Notes under the pieces: model-generated | The model's input: only the letters and a program-made list of their open reading frames with translations | Told to the model about the DNA's origin: nothing | The model's database searches: none | Assembly: GCA_012032575.1 (NCBI GenBank) | Contig: JAAUSP010000121.1 | Span: 1 to 15,682, forward strand | Source: Anaerolineales bacterium | GTDB taxonomy: Bacteria > Chloroflexota > Anaerolineae > 4572-78 > J111 | DNA: 15,682 nucleotides | Reading direction: 5' to 3' | In this document: one piece after another, positions 6,859 to 14,807 of the stretch | How the letters are laid out: every line of letters begins with the position of its first letter | Position numbering within the stretch: position 1 is the first letter of the stretch | Made by a program: the position numbers and the translations under genes

Positions 6859-6934
6859 GGGAACTTAGGGAACTGGGGGAACTTATAGGAACTAAAGGGA
6901 TTAGGTCCCTGCTTCCGTTAGTTCCCTCAGTTCC
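6859..6934. repeat. GGAACT-word repeat with inverted copies after purB
   Basis: GGAACT occurs at about 6860, 6869, 6878 and 6888, and inverted copies (AGTTCC) occur at 6920-6925 and 6929-6934. On the minus strand the arms can pair (GGAACTAA with TTAGTTCC) to form a hairpin just after purB, and the purB stop codon lies inside the repeat. It may serve as the purB terminator, although there is no good U-tract. Confidence 0.65.
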
Positions 6935-8396
6935 TTTTTATGGCTGTTTTAATTTGGGCGGCCAGGTTTTTCGCCCGCTCCGGCGCGTCACCGACATAAT
7001 GGGAGGCGTTGAGCAGGGCCATGATTTGAGCCGGGCTGAGGTAGGCCGTAATTCTGGGATCGCTGGCCAGACGCTCCGGCAGAGGATTGGGCTGACCGGC
7101 GGCCAGTTCGGCCCAGGCGGCCAGGCTGTGCTCGCGGATGATTTCGTGCATCTCCTGCCGGTCGGCTCCGGCTTTGGCGGCGGCCAGCAGCACCCGCTCG
7201 GTGGCGGCGAAGGTGCCGTATTTTTCCAGGTTGCGTTTCAAGGCGGCTTCATCTACCCGCAGATCACGGACCAGGCGGGTGGCCCGGCGCAGAATTTCGT
7301 CGGTGGATAGAAAGGCCGCCGGAAAGATCTCGCGCCGGTTGGCCGAGTCGTCCAGGGTGCGTTCCAGCAGGGAGTGGGCGGCGTTGTCCCAGGCCACGCG
7401 GGGCAGGGTCGCCACAAAGCGAGCCAGGCTGTTTATGTTTTCCGCATTGATGGGATTGCGCTTGAAGGGCATAGCGCTGGAGCCAACCTGCTTCCGGCCA
7501 AACGGTTCGGCCAGTTCCCCCATCGAGGGCGCTTGCAGCAGCCGCAAATCAAACGCAAATTTGTACAATGAGCCAGCCACTCCGGCCAGACTGTTCAATA
7601 CCAGCCAATCCTGTTTGCGCGGATAAGTTTGAGTCGCCACGGGGAATGGCTCAAGCTCGATGGCAGCCATAATGTCCGTTTCGAGTTGAAGGGCAGAGAT
7701 TGGACGCTCTGCGTGGAGATTAGAGATTGGAGATTCGGTGGTCTCCCGTCCCTGGTCCCCGGTCGGCTCGGCCAGCAAATCCTGATACGAGGCTGAGGTA
7801 CCGACTGCGCCTTTAAATCCCTTGCCGCGAATGCCATCGCGCACCCGGCCCACTTCGGCCAAATCGGTCAGCAAATCGAAGCCGTATTGGGCCAGGCGGT
7901 AGCCCAGGGTGGTCGGTTCGGCGGGCTGGAGGTGGGTGAAGCCGATGATCGGTGTCTCGGCCCAGCGTTCGATTTGGGCGGCCAGTTCGGCCAGTAGGGT
8001 GGTCAATTTTGCCAGAATCACATCCAGGCTCTCGCGCAGGCGCAGGGCGTCGGCGTTGTCCTCAATATCCATCGAGGTTGCGCCCAGGTGAATAATGCCG
8101 CCCCCGACGGGGCACTGTTCGGCAAAGGTTTTGACCTCGGCCATCAAATCATGCTGAATTTCAGCCTCGATAGCCAGGGCGCGATCCATATCAATCTGGT
8201 CGGCATGGGCGTACAGGTCATCTACCTGAGCCTGGCTGACCAGCCCCGCCGCCTGCTCCGCTTCGGCCAGGGCCACCCACAGCCGCCGCCACAGCCGCCG
8301 TTTGTGGGCTTCGCTCCAGATCTGACGCATCTCTTCGCTGCCATAGCGCCAAGAAAAGGGTGATAGGAAAGTTTGGTGGGAAAAGGTTTCGGTCAT
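6927..8396 (-). CDS. purB: Adenylosuccinate lyase, with a repeat-derived insertion
   Basis: Catalyses two fumarate-releasing steps of purine synthesis: SAICAR to AICAR, and adenylosuccinate to AMP. Numbered from the ATG at 8396 (489 residues), the family landmarks are HLGATSMDIEDN at about 103-114, FTHLQPAEPTT at about 153-163 and the superfamily signature GSSAMPFKRNP at about 305-315. An in-frame ATG at 8462 would add 22 residues, but that stretch only translates the GTTGAA repeat of the leader, so I reject it. At about residues 212-238 a segment including RETTESPISNLHAERPISAL replaces what is normally a shorter loop. It is encoded by a tandem GAGATT-type repeat and keeps the frame. The loop precedes the conserved EPFPVATQTYPRKQDW block, so the enzyme may still work. 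Its own promoter is at 8463-8491. The gene diverges from rfbC. Confidence 0.93.
   Translation of the reverse strand: MTETFSHQTFLSPFSWRYGSEEMRQIWSEAHKRRLWRRLWVALAEAEQAAGLVSQAQVDDLYAHADQIDMDRALAIEAEIQHDLMAEVKTFAEQCPVGGGIIHLGATSMDIEDNADALRLRESLDVILAKLTTLLAELAAQIERWAETPIIGFTHLQPAEPTTLGYRLAQYGFDLLTDLAEVGRVRDGIRGKGFKGAVGTSASYQDLLAEPTGDQGRETTESPISNLHAERPISALQLETDIMAAIELEPFPVATQTYPRKQDWLVLNSLAGVAGSLYKFAFDLRLLQAPSMGELAEPFGRKQVGSSAMPFKRNPINAENINSLARFVATLPRVAWDNAAHSLLERTLDDSANRREIFPAAFLSTDEILRRATRLVRDLRVDEAALKRNLEKYGTFAATERVLLAAAKAGADRQEMHEIIREHSLAAWAELAAGQPNPLPERLASDPRITAYLSPAQIMALLNASHYVGDAPERAKNLAAQIKTAIKRN
7693..7767. repeat. Short-word repeat inserted inside purB
   Basis: A GCAGAG/CTCTGC hairpin (7693-7698 and 7707-7712) is followed by the tandem GGAGATTAGAGATTGGAGATT-type stretch at 7715-7735, then GGTCTCC/GGTCCC words to about 7767. 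It resembles the repeats seen between genes elsewhere in this window but lies within a conserved housekeeping gene. Confidence 0.7.
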
Positions 8397-8403
8397 AGGT
8401 TTA

Positions 8404-8460
8404 TCCGGTTGAGGGTTAAAAAGTTGAAGGTTGAAACGTTTAACGTTCAACTTTCCAACC
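8404..8460. repeat. GTTGAA-word inverted repeat in the purB leader
   Basis: Several GTTGA(A/G) words, followed by inverted TTCAAC copies, form a possible hairpin (GTTGAA at 8430-8435 with TTCAAC at 8446-8451, plus flanking words). It falls between the predicted purB transcription start and start codon, so it would be in the 5' untranslated RNA. A role in expression is possible but unproven. Confidence 0.6.
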
Positions 8461-8462
8461 AA

Positions 8463-8491
8463 AGTATAACATGGGCTACCCAGAGCGGCAA
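8463..8491 (-). promoter_or_regulatory. Promoter of purB
   Basis: Minus strand: -35 TTGCCG (8491-8486), 17-base spacer, -10 TATACT (8468-8463). The start codon is about 65 bases downstream, after the GTTGAA repeat. I see no PurR-box-like palindrome, but that family of sites is not well known in this group. Confidence 0.65.
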
Positions 8492-8496
8492 GGGTA

Positions 8497-8526
8497 TTGG
8501 ACGGACCATTGAGAAACTGATAAAAT
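8497..8526 (+). promoter_or_regulatory. Possible promoter of rfbC
   Basis: TTGGAC at 8497-8502 and TAAAAT at 8521-8526, with an 18-base spacer. It lies just upstream of the purB promoter on the other strand, giving a divergent pair. AGGAG at 8550-8554 follows, eight bases before the rfbC ATG. The match is moderate. Confidence 0.45.
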
Positions 8527-8562
8527 GAAGGTAGGTTTTTATACTTTGTAGGAGAAAATTAG

Positions 8563-9102
8563 ATGTCCCTCATTCAAGAATCATCCCTCATCAAAGACGT
8601 TCAGATTGTTACCCTCAAACCCTTTTCCGACGAGCGCGGGCGCTTTATGGAAACGTTTCGCAAAGAGTGGTTTCCCCAGCGCAGTTGGGACATTATCCAG
8701 ACCAACCGCTCTGATTCTAAAGCTGGCGTGCTGCGCGGGCTGCACTATCATTTTCAGCAGGTGGATTATTGGTATGTGATTGCCGGAAGAATTCGGGCGG
8801 GGTTGGTTGATTTACGGCCCGGTTCGCCAACCCAGGGAGCTGCCCAAACCATCGAGATGGGCGAGGAGAATCAGGTGGGCGTTTTTATCCCGGTGGGCGT
8901 AGCTCACGGTTTTGTGGCGCTGACCGATGTGACCTTGATTTATGTGGTGGATAATTATTACAATGGCGCGGATGAATTCGGCGTGGCCTGGAATGACCCC
9001 GCCCTTGGCGTAGCCTGGGGCGTGGAAGCACCCATCGTTTCGGGCCGAGATGCCGCCAATCCGAAGTTGGCAGATATTTCGCCGGATAACTTGCCCAGGT
9101 AG
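8563..9102 (+). CDS. rfbC: dTDP-4-dehydrorhamnose 3,5-epimerase family protein
   Basis: A 179-residue cupin of the RmlC/RfbC family, which epimerises C3 and C5 of dTDP-4-keto-6-deoxyglucose on the way to dTDP-L-rhamnose. FSDERGRFMETFR (21-33) and LRGLHYH (57-63), with the expected catalytic H61, are clear. VDNYYNGADEFGVAWNDP (129-146) carries the conserved Tyr and Asp region. AGGAG lies eight bases before the ATG. The usual partners rfbA, rfbB and rfbD are not adjacent, so it stands alone here. After GLHYH the usual glutamine-proline stretch is replaced by FQQVDYW, so a related sugar-nucleotide epimerase with a different substrate is possible. It diverges from purB and is followed by a long inverted repeat. 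Confidence 0.9.
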   Translation: MSLIQESSLIKDVQIVTLKPFSDERGRFMETFRKEWFPQRSWDIIQTNRSDSKAGVLRGLHYHFQQVDYWYVIAGRIRAGLVDLRPGSPTQGAAQTIEMGEENQVGVFIPVGVAHGFVALTDVTLIYVVDNYYNGADEFGVAWNDPALGVAWGVEAPIVSGRDAANPKLADISPDNLPR

Positions 9103-9108
9103 CCCGTT

Positions 9109-9277
9109 GGAAGATTGGAAGGCTGGAAAAATGGTCAGGATTTACCGGCCTCAGTACATCACAGATTTAAGCTCAGTGAGGGTTTGCCCACAAGGAGCCT
9201 TCGGCTCTGACCCCCGGACGCGGTCGCAGACCGGCTTGGAGCGAACAATTGTGATCTACTGAGCCTTCCAATCTTCC
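9109..9277. repeat. Long inverted repeat between rfbC and the DRTGG protein gene
   Basis: The outer arms GGAAGATTGGAAGGCT (9109-9124) and AGCCTTCCAATCTTCC (9262-9277) are a perfect 16-bp inverted pair. Just inside, CTCAGTA-C-ATCACA near 9150 is complementary, with one mismatch, to TGTGAT-C-TACTGAG near 9250. The left side has about 25 extra bases between the two paired blocks. The centre holds GGAGCC-TTC-GGCTC. No protein is encoded. It lies between convergent genes and could end transcription from either side; it may be a non-autonomous repeat element. Confidence 0.75.
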
Positions 9278-9298
9278 TGGATTATGTAGCAGCCGTCG

Positions 9299-10372
9299 TT
9301 ACTCCTTCACCAGCCCAATGGCCCGATACAATTCGTCGAAATCCAGGAGGTTGTTCAGGAGCAGGGCAAAGCGGCTCACTTTTTCACTTTGATGGAAGCG
9401 AGTTTTGCCAAAAAACTGTTCAACTCTTTCAACCGTGGTCAGGGTGTCGTGGGGCGAAAGAATAATGGCTACGTTTTGTTCCTCAGCTCTGGCTGCGATC
9501 ATGGGGTTGGGGCGAGTATTGCCGGTTAAAATAAGAACTTTGGTCGAGGTTTCCAGGGCCGCCAGTTGAATATCGGGCCGGTCGCCGCCCACAATAACCG
9601 CTTTATTCTTGACCAGGCGAAAATGTTTGAGGGCTTGATCCACATTCATCGCGGCGATGGTCAGGTTTTCTACCAGATCATCTAGACACTCTCCACAGAT
9701 CAATTCACCCTGTAACGCATCGGCAATTTCACTGATATTGATCGAGTGCAACGTTTGTTGGTAAGGCAAGACAGCCAAAACAGTAACACCCTGTTTGCGT
9801 ACATAAGGCAGCACCAGCTCATGCACATATTCCAGGCGATTTTCCGGAACGGTGTTAATGATTACGCCGACCAGCCGGTCTCCCAGCCGGGTCAGAGCGG
9901 TTAAGGTATCGTCAACAACCTGGAGACTGTTCTGGTACCCAACCACAGTAATAACCCTGGCATCAACCAGGTCTACCACCTCGTTGAGCGACAGGTTGAC
10001 AATATAGCCTTCCCGGAAATTGTCGCTGCCTTCCATCACCACAAGGTCTTTGTTTTTGCTGACAATTTGAACCGCTTTCTTAACATCCTCGCCATAATCT
10101 GCGCCCCCATCCGCCAAAATTTTGCGCATCCGCTGGCCGGTAACTACTACGGGTGCCAGCGTTTCCAGGGGTTCAATTAAATTGAACGTTTCTTTGATAA
10201 AGCGGGCATCCTCATCAATCATGCTCTCGGTTAAAACACGGGCGGCGCTGCTAAACGGCTTGAGATACCCAACCCGAAAACCGTCTTTCTGCATCCGGTG
10301 AATAAAGGTGGCGCACACCGCGCTTTTACCGGAAAAGCTTTGCGTTGAAGTAATGTATAGATTGATTGTCAT
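9299..10372 (-). CDS. BioD-like NTPase domain fused to a DRTGG domain (Pta N-terminal-like protein)
   Basis: Residues 1-205 resemble a dethiobiotin-synthetase/CobQ-like P-loop domain: ITSTQSFSGKSAV at 7-19, a switch-like VVMEGSDNF at 111-119 and VGVIINTVP at 168-176. Residues 213-320 form a DRTGG domain with VGGDRPDIQLAAL at 261-273. This pairing is the regulatory N-terminal half of long phosphotransacetylases, but the acetyltransferase domain is absent. It is probably a free-standing regulator or sensor in acetyl-CoA metabolism. I prefer the ATG at 10372 over 10378 because GGGAG (10384-10380) is then seven bases away rather than one. It lies downstream of the ADP-forming acyl-CoA synthetase gene in the same direction, with fewer than 90 bases between them, so the two probably form an operon. 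No enzymatic activity can be assigned. Confidence 0.85.
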   Translation of the reverse strand: MTINLYITSTQSFSGKSAVCATFIHRMQKDGFRVGYLKPFSSAARVLTESMIDEDARFIKETFNLIEPLETLAPVVVTGQRMRKILADGGADYGEDVKKAVQIVSKNKDLVVMEGSDNFREGYIVNLSLNEVVDLVDARVITVVGYQNSLQVVDDTLTALTRLGDRLVGVIINTVPENRLEYVHELVLPYVRKQGVTVLAVLPYQQTLHSINISEIADALQGELICGECLDDLVENLTIAAMNVDQALKHFRLVKNKAVIVGGDRPDIQLAALETSTKVLILTGNTRPNPMIAARAEEQNVAIILSPHDTLTTVERVEQFFGKTRFHQSEKVSRFALLLNNLLDFDELYRAIGLVKE

Positions 10373-10390
10373 CTTCATACTCCCTAATAG

Positions 10391-10460
10391 GACCGCCGAT
10401 CACCGATGACCAGTTGCCAAGCGTGCTAAACGCGGTCGGTCATCAGCCTCTGCTGGTCAT
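10391..10460. repeat. GGTCAT/ATGACC inverted repeat between two operon genes
   Basis: GATGACC (10405-10411) is complementary to GGTCATC (10438-10444), and ATGACCAG (10406-10413) to CTGGTCAT (10453-10460). These pairings share a left arm and so are alternatives. The repeat overlaps the restored stop codon of the acyl-CoA synthetase gene and may weaken read-through to the downstream gene. Confidence 0.6.
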
Positions 10461-10464
10461 GATT

Positions 10465-12579
10465 TTAACACCAACCGCATATCAACTCCCATCGCGCCAC
10501 GTCCTTTTTCAAATACCATAAGTGGGTTGATGTCCATCTCAACGATCTCTGGAAAATCGGTGACCAGTTGGGATAGCGCAGTAACGTTTCGGCTGCCGCG
10601 TCGAGGTCGGCGGGCGGTTCGCCGCGCACGCCGCGCAGCAGTCCAAAACTCCGAATCTCTTTGATCATCGCCATCGCTTCTTTACGGTCAAAGGGGGCAA
10701 TCCGGAAGGATACGTCCTTTAAAACTTCAACATAAATACCGCCCAGGCCAAACATAACCAGGGGGCCAAACTGTGGGTCGCGATTCATGCCCGTAATGAT
10801 CTCTTTGCCGCCGCGCACCTGCTCCTGCACCAGACAGCCCCAGATTTGGGCGTTCGGTTGAAATTTTTGGGCGCGGTAGACCATCAGATCAAAAGCGTCG
10901 CGGGCTTCGGTGGGGCTTTGAATACCAACTCGCACCCCGCCGACATCGGTTTTATGCAAAATGTCAGGCGAAGCAATTTTCATCACCACCGGATAACCAA
11001 TTTCGCCGGCAAAAGTTACGGCTTCTTCGGCGCTGGCGCACAATTTGGATTGGGGCACGCGGATACCATAAGCGGTTAAAATATCGCGGCTTTCGGCATC
11101 GCCAATTTTTACCCGGCCATCGGCCCGTACTGCGGCAAAAATACGGGCAACGGTTTCGCAGTCTACCTCAAATTTCTCAAAGGTGGGCAGGGGTTCAGCC
11201 GTCCAGTTGGCCTGGGTGACCATGGCCTGCATTGCCGCGGCGGCGCGTTCCGGGGTGGGGTAGGAGGGGATGCTGCGCTCGGAGAAGATGCGCTGCGACT
11301 CTTTCATATGGGCCTCGCCGATAAAGCAGGCCATCACCGGTTTGAGCACAGGGCCGGGCTGCAATTCGGCCGCGTCGGCCAGGGCGCGGGCTATTTCTTC
11401 AATATCGGTCATAATCTGGGGCGTCAGGATAACCACCATCGCGTCCACATTGTCATCGGCCAGCGCGGCCTTGAATGCCACTTTATAGCGATCAGAGCGG
11501 GCATCGCCCAGCACATCAATCGGGTTGAGCACGCTGGCCGCCGCCGGCAGGGCCTGGCGCAAAGTTTCCTGGGTGGCCGGATTCAGGTTGGCCAGGGACA
11601 GCCCGGCTTTTTCCAGCGCGTCGGTGGCCATAATGCCGGGACCGCCGGCATTGGTAATGATGGCCACCCGGTTGCCCGGCGGCAAGGGCTGGCGGGCAAA
11701 AGCAATTGCCAGGTCAAACAGATCGCTGATGGAGCCGGCCCGTAACAGTCCGGCCTGTTTAAAGGCGGCTTCATAGGCCCGCTCCGAGCCGGCCAGAGTG
11801 CCGGTATGGCTGGATACGGCCCGCGAGCCGCCGCTGGTGGTGCCGCTTTTGATGGCAATGATGGGTTTGTGTTTGGTAATCCGGCGAGCCTCGCGAATAA
11901 AACGCTCGCCGTCAACAATACCTTCCAAATAGGCCATCATCACTTTGGTATAGGGGTCGTCGGCCCAGCTCTCTAAAAAGTGCAACTCGTTGAGATGCGC
12001 TTTATTGCCCAGCGAAACAAAGCGGGAGAAGCCGATATTTTGAGCCAGCGCCACATCGAGGATGCCGGTACACAGCGCGCCCGATTGGGACATGAAGGCG
12101 ATGCGTCCCCGCTGGGGCATCCCCAGCGCAAACGAGGCGTTATACGGAACAACCGTATCAATAACGCCCAGGCAGTTGGGGCCGACAATCGGCATTTGAT
12201 GCTTTTCAGCCAGTTGGGCCATACGGCGTTCCAGTTTCATGCCTTCGCCCCCGGTTTCACGGAAACCGGCGGAAATGACAATAACAGCGCCAACCTTTTG
12301 GGCCACGCACTCCTCCAGTGCGGCCATAACGTGTGCGGCCGGTACGACAATCACTGCCAGCCCAATGGGGCCAGGCACATCGGCCAGGGTGGCATAGGCC
12401 GGCAGACCCAGGATTTCATTTGTTTCTCCGGGTGGAGGCGGGGTGGGATTAATCGGGTAAATGGGGCCGCCAAATTGGCTTTCAATCATATTAGCCAGAA
12501 TGGCATACCCCAATTTGCCTTGCGTGCGCGAGGCCCCAATAATGGCTACAGATTGGGGATTGAAGAGTGAGTCAAGCAT
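10465..12579 (-). CDS. Acetate/acyl-CoA synthetase (ADP-forming), 3' end frameshifted
   Basis: Interconverts acetyl- or acyl-CoA, ADP and phosphate with the acid, CoA and ATP. The single chain carries both halves of the enzyme. Residues 1-130 are a CoA-binding Rossmann domain ([19 protein letters not shown]), then come the succinyl-CoA-synthetase-like domains with GPNCLG and [14 protein letters not shown] (the probable phosphohistidine loop). From about 480 there is an ATP-grasp beta part ([33 protein letters not shown]). The open frame gives 704 residues, but the last 40 are foreign-looking. Restoring one base at 10573-10578 gives [19 protein letters not shown] and a stop at 10457-10459, the expected family end, for a 707-residue protein. 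GGAG lies five bases before the ATG. It has its own promoter and is followed by the DRTGG gene. Confidence 0.93.
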   Translation of the reverse strand: MLDSLFNPQSVAIIGASRTQGKLGYAILANMIESQFGGPIYPINPTPPPPGETNEILGLPAYATLADVPGPIGLAVIVVPAAHVMAALEECVAQKVGAVIVISAGFRETGGEGMKLERRMAQLAEKHQMPIVGPNCLGVIDTVVPYNASFALGMPQRGRIAFMSQSGALCTGILDVALAQNIGFSRFVSLGNKAHLNELHFLESWADDPYTKVMMAYLEGIVDGERFIREARRITKHKPIIAIKSGTTSGGSRAVSSHTGTLAGSERAYEAAFKQAGLLRAGSISDLFDLAIAFARQPLPPGNRVAIITNAGGPGIMATDALEKAGLSLANLNPATQETLRQALPAAASVLNPIDVLGDARSDRYKVAFKAALADDNVDAMVVILTPQIMTDIEEIARALADAAELQPGPVLKPVMACFIGEAHMKESQRIFSERSIPSYPTPERAAAAMQAMVTQANWTAEPLPTFEKFEVDCETVARIFAAVRADGRVKIGDAESRDILTAYGIRVPQSKLCASAEEAVTFAGEIGYPVVMKIASPDILHKTDVGGVRVGIQSPTEARDAFDLMVYRAQKFQPNAQIWGCLVQEQVRGGKEIITGMNRDPQFGPLVMFGLGGIYVEVLKDVSFRIAPFDRKEAMAMIKEIRSFGLLRGVRGEPPADLDAAAETLLRYPNWSPIFQRSLRWTSTHLWYLKKDVARWELICGWC
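10573..10578 (-). other. Frameshift point near the 3' end of the acyl-CoA synthetase gene
   Basis: On the minus strand the sequence reads CTG CGC TAT CCC. Inserting one C after CGC restores CTA TCC CAA CTG and a family-typical C-terminus with [10 protein letters not shown]. The distance from the start codon to the restored stop is one base short of a whole number of codons, which fits a single-base loss. Confidence 0.85.
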
Positions 12580-12618
12580 AGATACTCCATAAAAAGTCTT
12601 CTAGTCAACTCCCCCTGA

Positions 12619-12646
12619 ATTATAACAAAAATTCTTAAGTTGTAAA
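12619..12646 (-). promoter_or_regulatory. Promoter of the ADP-forming acyl-CoA synthetase operon
   Basis: Minus strand: -35 TTTACA (12646-12641), a 16-base spacer and a perfect -10 TATAAT (12624-12619). The ATG is about 40 bases downstream. TCAGGGGGA (12618-12610) directly follows the -10 box at the expected transcription start and resembles words near the acs promoter. Confidence 0.8.
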
Positions 12647-12760
12647 CCTTGATCAGTATACTTGATAAAGAGGGAGTGGTTTAGTGATAAATGTCACCAT
12701 TTGTCAGGAGGGATAGCATTCGCTTTCCACGGCTCTTGGGGAAAACCTTTTAAATTTTAC

Positions 12761-12786
12761 GGGGGCAACCGCCAGCGGTCGCCCCC
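12761..12786 (-). terminator. GC-rich hairpin, probable terminator after the CoA-transferase/GNAT gene
   Basis: GGGGGC-A-ACCGC-CA-GCGGT-C-GCCCCC forms an 11-bp stem with one internal mismatch and a 2-base centre; the stem would open slightly to a 4-base loop. On the minus strand it is followed by GTAAAATTT, a poor U-tract. It starts 17 bases after the stop codon of the minus-strand gene ending at 12803. Confidence 0.7.
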
Positions 12787-12802
12787 GGTGATGCCTCAAT
12801 TT

Positions 12803-14719
12803 TTATCGTCCATTTTTGGTTTCTCTAAATATCATGGTCAGCCGGTACACCCCGCCGTCAAACTGCTTTTTGGTCTCAAACCCCATCTTCTCAAACACGC
12901 GGATCATGCTGACATTATCAAAGAGGACATCGGCGGTAAAGCCGAGCAAGCCCTGCTTTTTAGCCAAAAGGGTGAGATATTTGAGCAGTTCGCTGCCGAT
13001 GCCCTGGCCTTGATAATTATCCAGTACGGCAAAAGCAATATCGGCGGTGTGAGTTGTTTCATCAATAGTATATTGGCCCAGGCCGATGACGTTTTCTTTT
13101 TCTTCGCCTTCCTTGATAATTGCCAAAATATACATACTTTGAGTGTAATCTACAATGGCAAACTTTTGCAGGCGTTCGTGAGGCATGCCCTTGAGCATGG
13201 ACATAAAGCGCCGGTACAGGCTCTCGTCGGAGCAGGCATAGAAAAATTCTTTGAGCAGCGGCTCGTCGCTGATTTTGGCCGGCCTCAAAAAGAGTTCCAG
13301 GCCGGTTTTGGTGGTGCGATAGGTTTCCAATTCCACCGGATATTCGCCTTTTTCGCCGGGGATAAAGGCCTGATCCTGATAAATCAGGTTGCGTTTTTTG
13401 GCTTCTTCGATGAGCCAGGGCCTGAATTTGGGATGGGCAATAGCAATTAATTCCATCGCTCGTTCGCGCAGACTTTTGCCGTGTAAATAGGCAATACCAT
13501 ACTCGGTCACGACATAGTGAATGTCGCCCCGGTTGAGCGTTACCCCGGCGCCCTCGCTGAGAAAAGGGACGATGCGCGAAATCGTATCGTCCTGGGCCGT
13601 GGACGGCACGGTAATAACTGTTTTGCCATAACGGGCCAAAATCGCCCCGCGCATAAAATCGGCGTGGCCGCCGATACCCCGGAAGAAGGTCTGGCCGATG
13701 GTTTCGGCGGTTACCTGGCCGGTCAGGTCTATTTCCAGGGCGCTGTTGATGGCCACCATGTGATCGTGCCGGGCAATTACCAGAGGATTATTGGTATAGT
13801 CGGCGGTTCTGAATTCGATGGCCGGGTTATCGTGAATGTACTCATAAGTTGCCTGAGACCCCATACAGAAAGTGGCCACGGTACGGCCCCGATTAGCAGT
13901 TTTCCGATTGTTATCAATCGCATCTATCCGCATCAGGTCCACAATACCGTCGGTCAATAATTCGGTGTGGATGCCCAAATGTTTTTTGTCTTTCAGGTAT
14001 GGCAAAATTGCGTTGGGGGTACTGCCGTAGCCAATCTGGAGGGTGTCGCCATCCTGGATCAGCCGGGAAGTATACTTGCCGATTTGTTCCACTACCTCTT
14101 CGTCGTCCACCTCAGCCGAGTATTCCAACAAAGGTTCATCGTAAGGGATAACGTAATCCACATCTTCAATGTGGATAAAGCCATCGCCATGCACGCGGGG
14201 CATAGCAGCGTTGACCTGGACAATGACCAGCCCCGCATTTTCAACCGCTGCTTTGGTAATATCCACGCTGACCCCCAGGCTCATATAACCATGCTCATCC
14301 GGCAGCGAAGTCTGGGTCAGGGCTACTTCGATGGGGATCAATTTGCGATTGAAAAGATTGGGCGTTTGTGATAGAAAGATGGGAGTATAATCGGCCAGGC
14401 CCTGATTGACCGCCTCACGGGTAGTATCGCCCATAAAAAAGGAGTTGTGCCGGAAGTGATGCTTAAATTTGGGGTGAGCATAGGGAGACATGCCCATGCT
14501 CCACATCTGGAAAACTTCGGCGTCGAAGAGTTCGCCCGGATGGGAGGCCAGGTAATTTATCAGGGCCAGCACCAGGTACTGCGGATGGCCGCAGCCGGTG
14601 CTGATAAAAATGCGGTCGCCCCGCCGGATATGCTTAAAAATGCGGTTTTCCGAAGCAAATTTCTCAGGATAAGCCTGTTTCAATTCTTCCAATTTTTGAT
14701 GGGGGCTGAACAAATCCAT
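12803..14719 (-). CDS. Acetyl-CoA hydrolase/CoA-transferase fused to a GNAT acetyltransferase
   Basis: A 638-residue two-part protein. Residues 1-450 match the acetyl-CoA hydrolase/4-hydroxybutyrate CoA-transferase family. GIHTELLTDG (249-258) carries E253, the probable catalytic glutamate that forms the enzyme-CoA intermediate. RGIGGHADFMRGA (347-359) and VVTEYGIAYLHG (403-414) are further family blocks. Residues 475-635 form a GNAT fold with the acetyl-CoA-binding LDNYQGQGIGSELL (566-579). The first part would move CoA between acyl groups or hydrolyse acetyl-CoA. The second would acetylate an amine, perhaps a protein lysine. AGGAG six bases before the ATG supports the start. The gene diverges from acs, whose product in other bacteria is switched off by GNAT-dependent lysine acetylation, so control of Acs is an attractive inference. 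The fusion type is known from other genomes. Confidence 0.93.
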   Translation of the reverse strand: MDLFSPHQKLEELKQAYPEKFASENRIFKHIRRGDRIFISTGCGHPQYLVLALINYLASHPGELFDAEVFQMWSMGMSPYAHPKFKHHFRHNSFFMGDTTREAVNQGLADYTPIFLSQTPNLFNRKLIPIEVALTQTSLPDEHGYMSLGVSVDITKAAVENAGLVIVQVNAAMPRVHGDGFIHIEDVDYVIPYDEPLLEYSAEVDDEEVVEQIGKYTSRLIQDGDTLQIGYGSTPNAILPYLKDKKHLGIHTELLTDGIVDLMRIDAIDNNRKTANRGRTVATFCMGSQATYEYIHDNPAIEFRTADYTNNPLVIARHDHMVAINSALEIDLTGQVTAETIGQTFFRGIGGHADFMRGAILARYGKTVITVPSTAQDDTISRIVPFLSEGAGVTLNRGDIHYVVTEYGIAYLHGKSLRERAMELIAIAHPKFRPWLIEEAKKRNLIYQDQAFIPGEKGEYPVELETYRTTKTGLELFLRPAKISDEPLLKEFFYACSDESLYRRFMSMLKGMPHERLQKFAIVDYTQSMYILAIIKEGEEKENVIGLGQYTIDETTHTADIAFAVLDNYQGQGIGSELLKYLTLLAKKQGLLGFTADVLFDNVSMIRVFEKMGFETKKQFDGGVYRLTMIFRETKNGR

Positions 14720-14734
14720 TAAATTCTCCTAACA

Positions 14735-14807
14735 ATAGTGACCAACGATCAATAAACAGTGATCAGAGTGATTATTGTTTACTGATACCGCTTGCTGTTT
14801 ACTCCTG
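14735..14807. repeat. GATCA / TAAACA word repeat upstream of the CoA-transferase gene
   Basis: Variants of CAATAAACAGTGATCA and the inverted TTGTTTACTGATA alternate, and TGTTTACTGATA recurs as TGTTTACTCCTGATA. It is imperfect and non-coding, and lies in the leader or promoter of the minus-strand gene. It is another member of the window's short-word repeats. Confidence 0.55.

Noticed and set aside
8397..8462. N-terminal extension of purB from an ATG at 8462
   Set aside because: It only translates the GTTGAA repeat in the leader (GKLNVKRFNLQLFNP). The predicted transcription start lies close to 8456, and family proteins begin near the ATG at 8396.
12662..13450. 262-codon open frame on the plus strand opposite the CoA-transferase/GNAT gene
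   Set aside because: It is antisense to a clearly conserved coding region, low in recognisable motifs, and its codon pattern mirrors the real gene.
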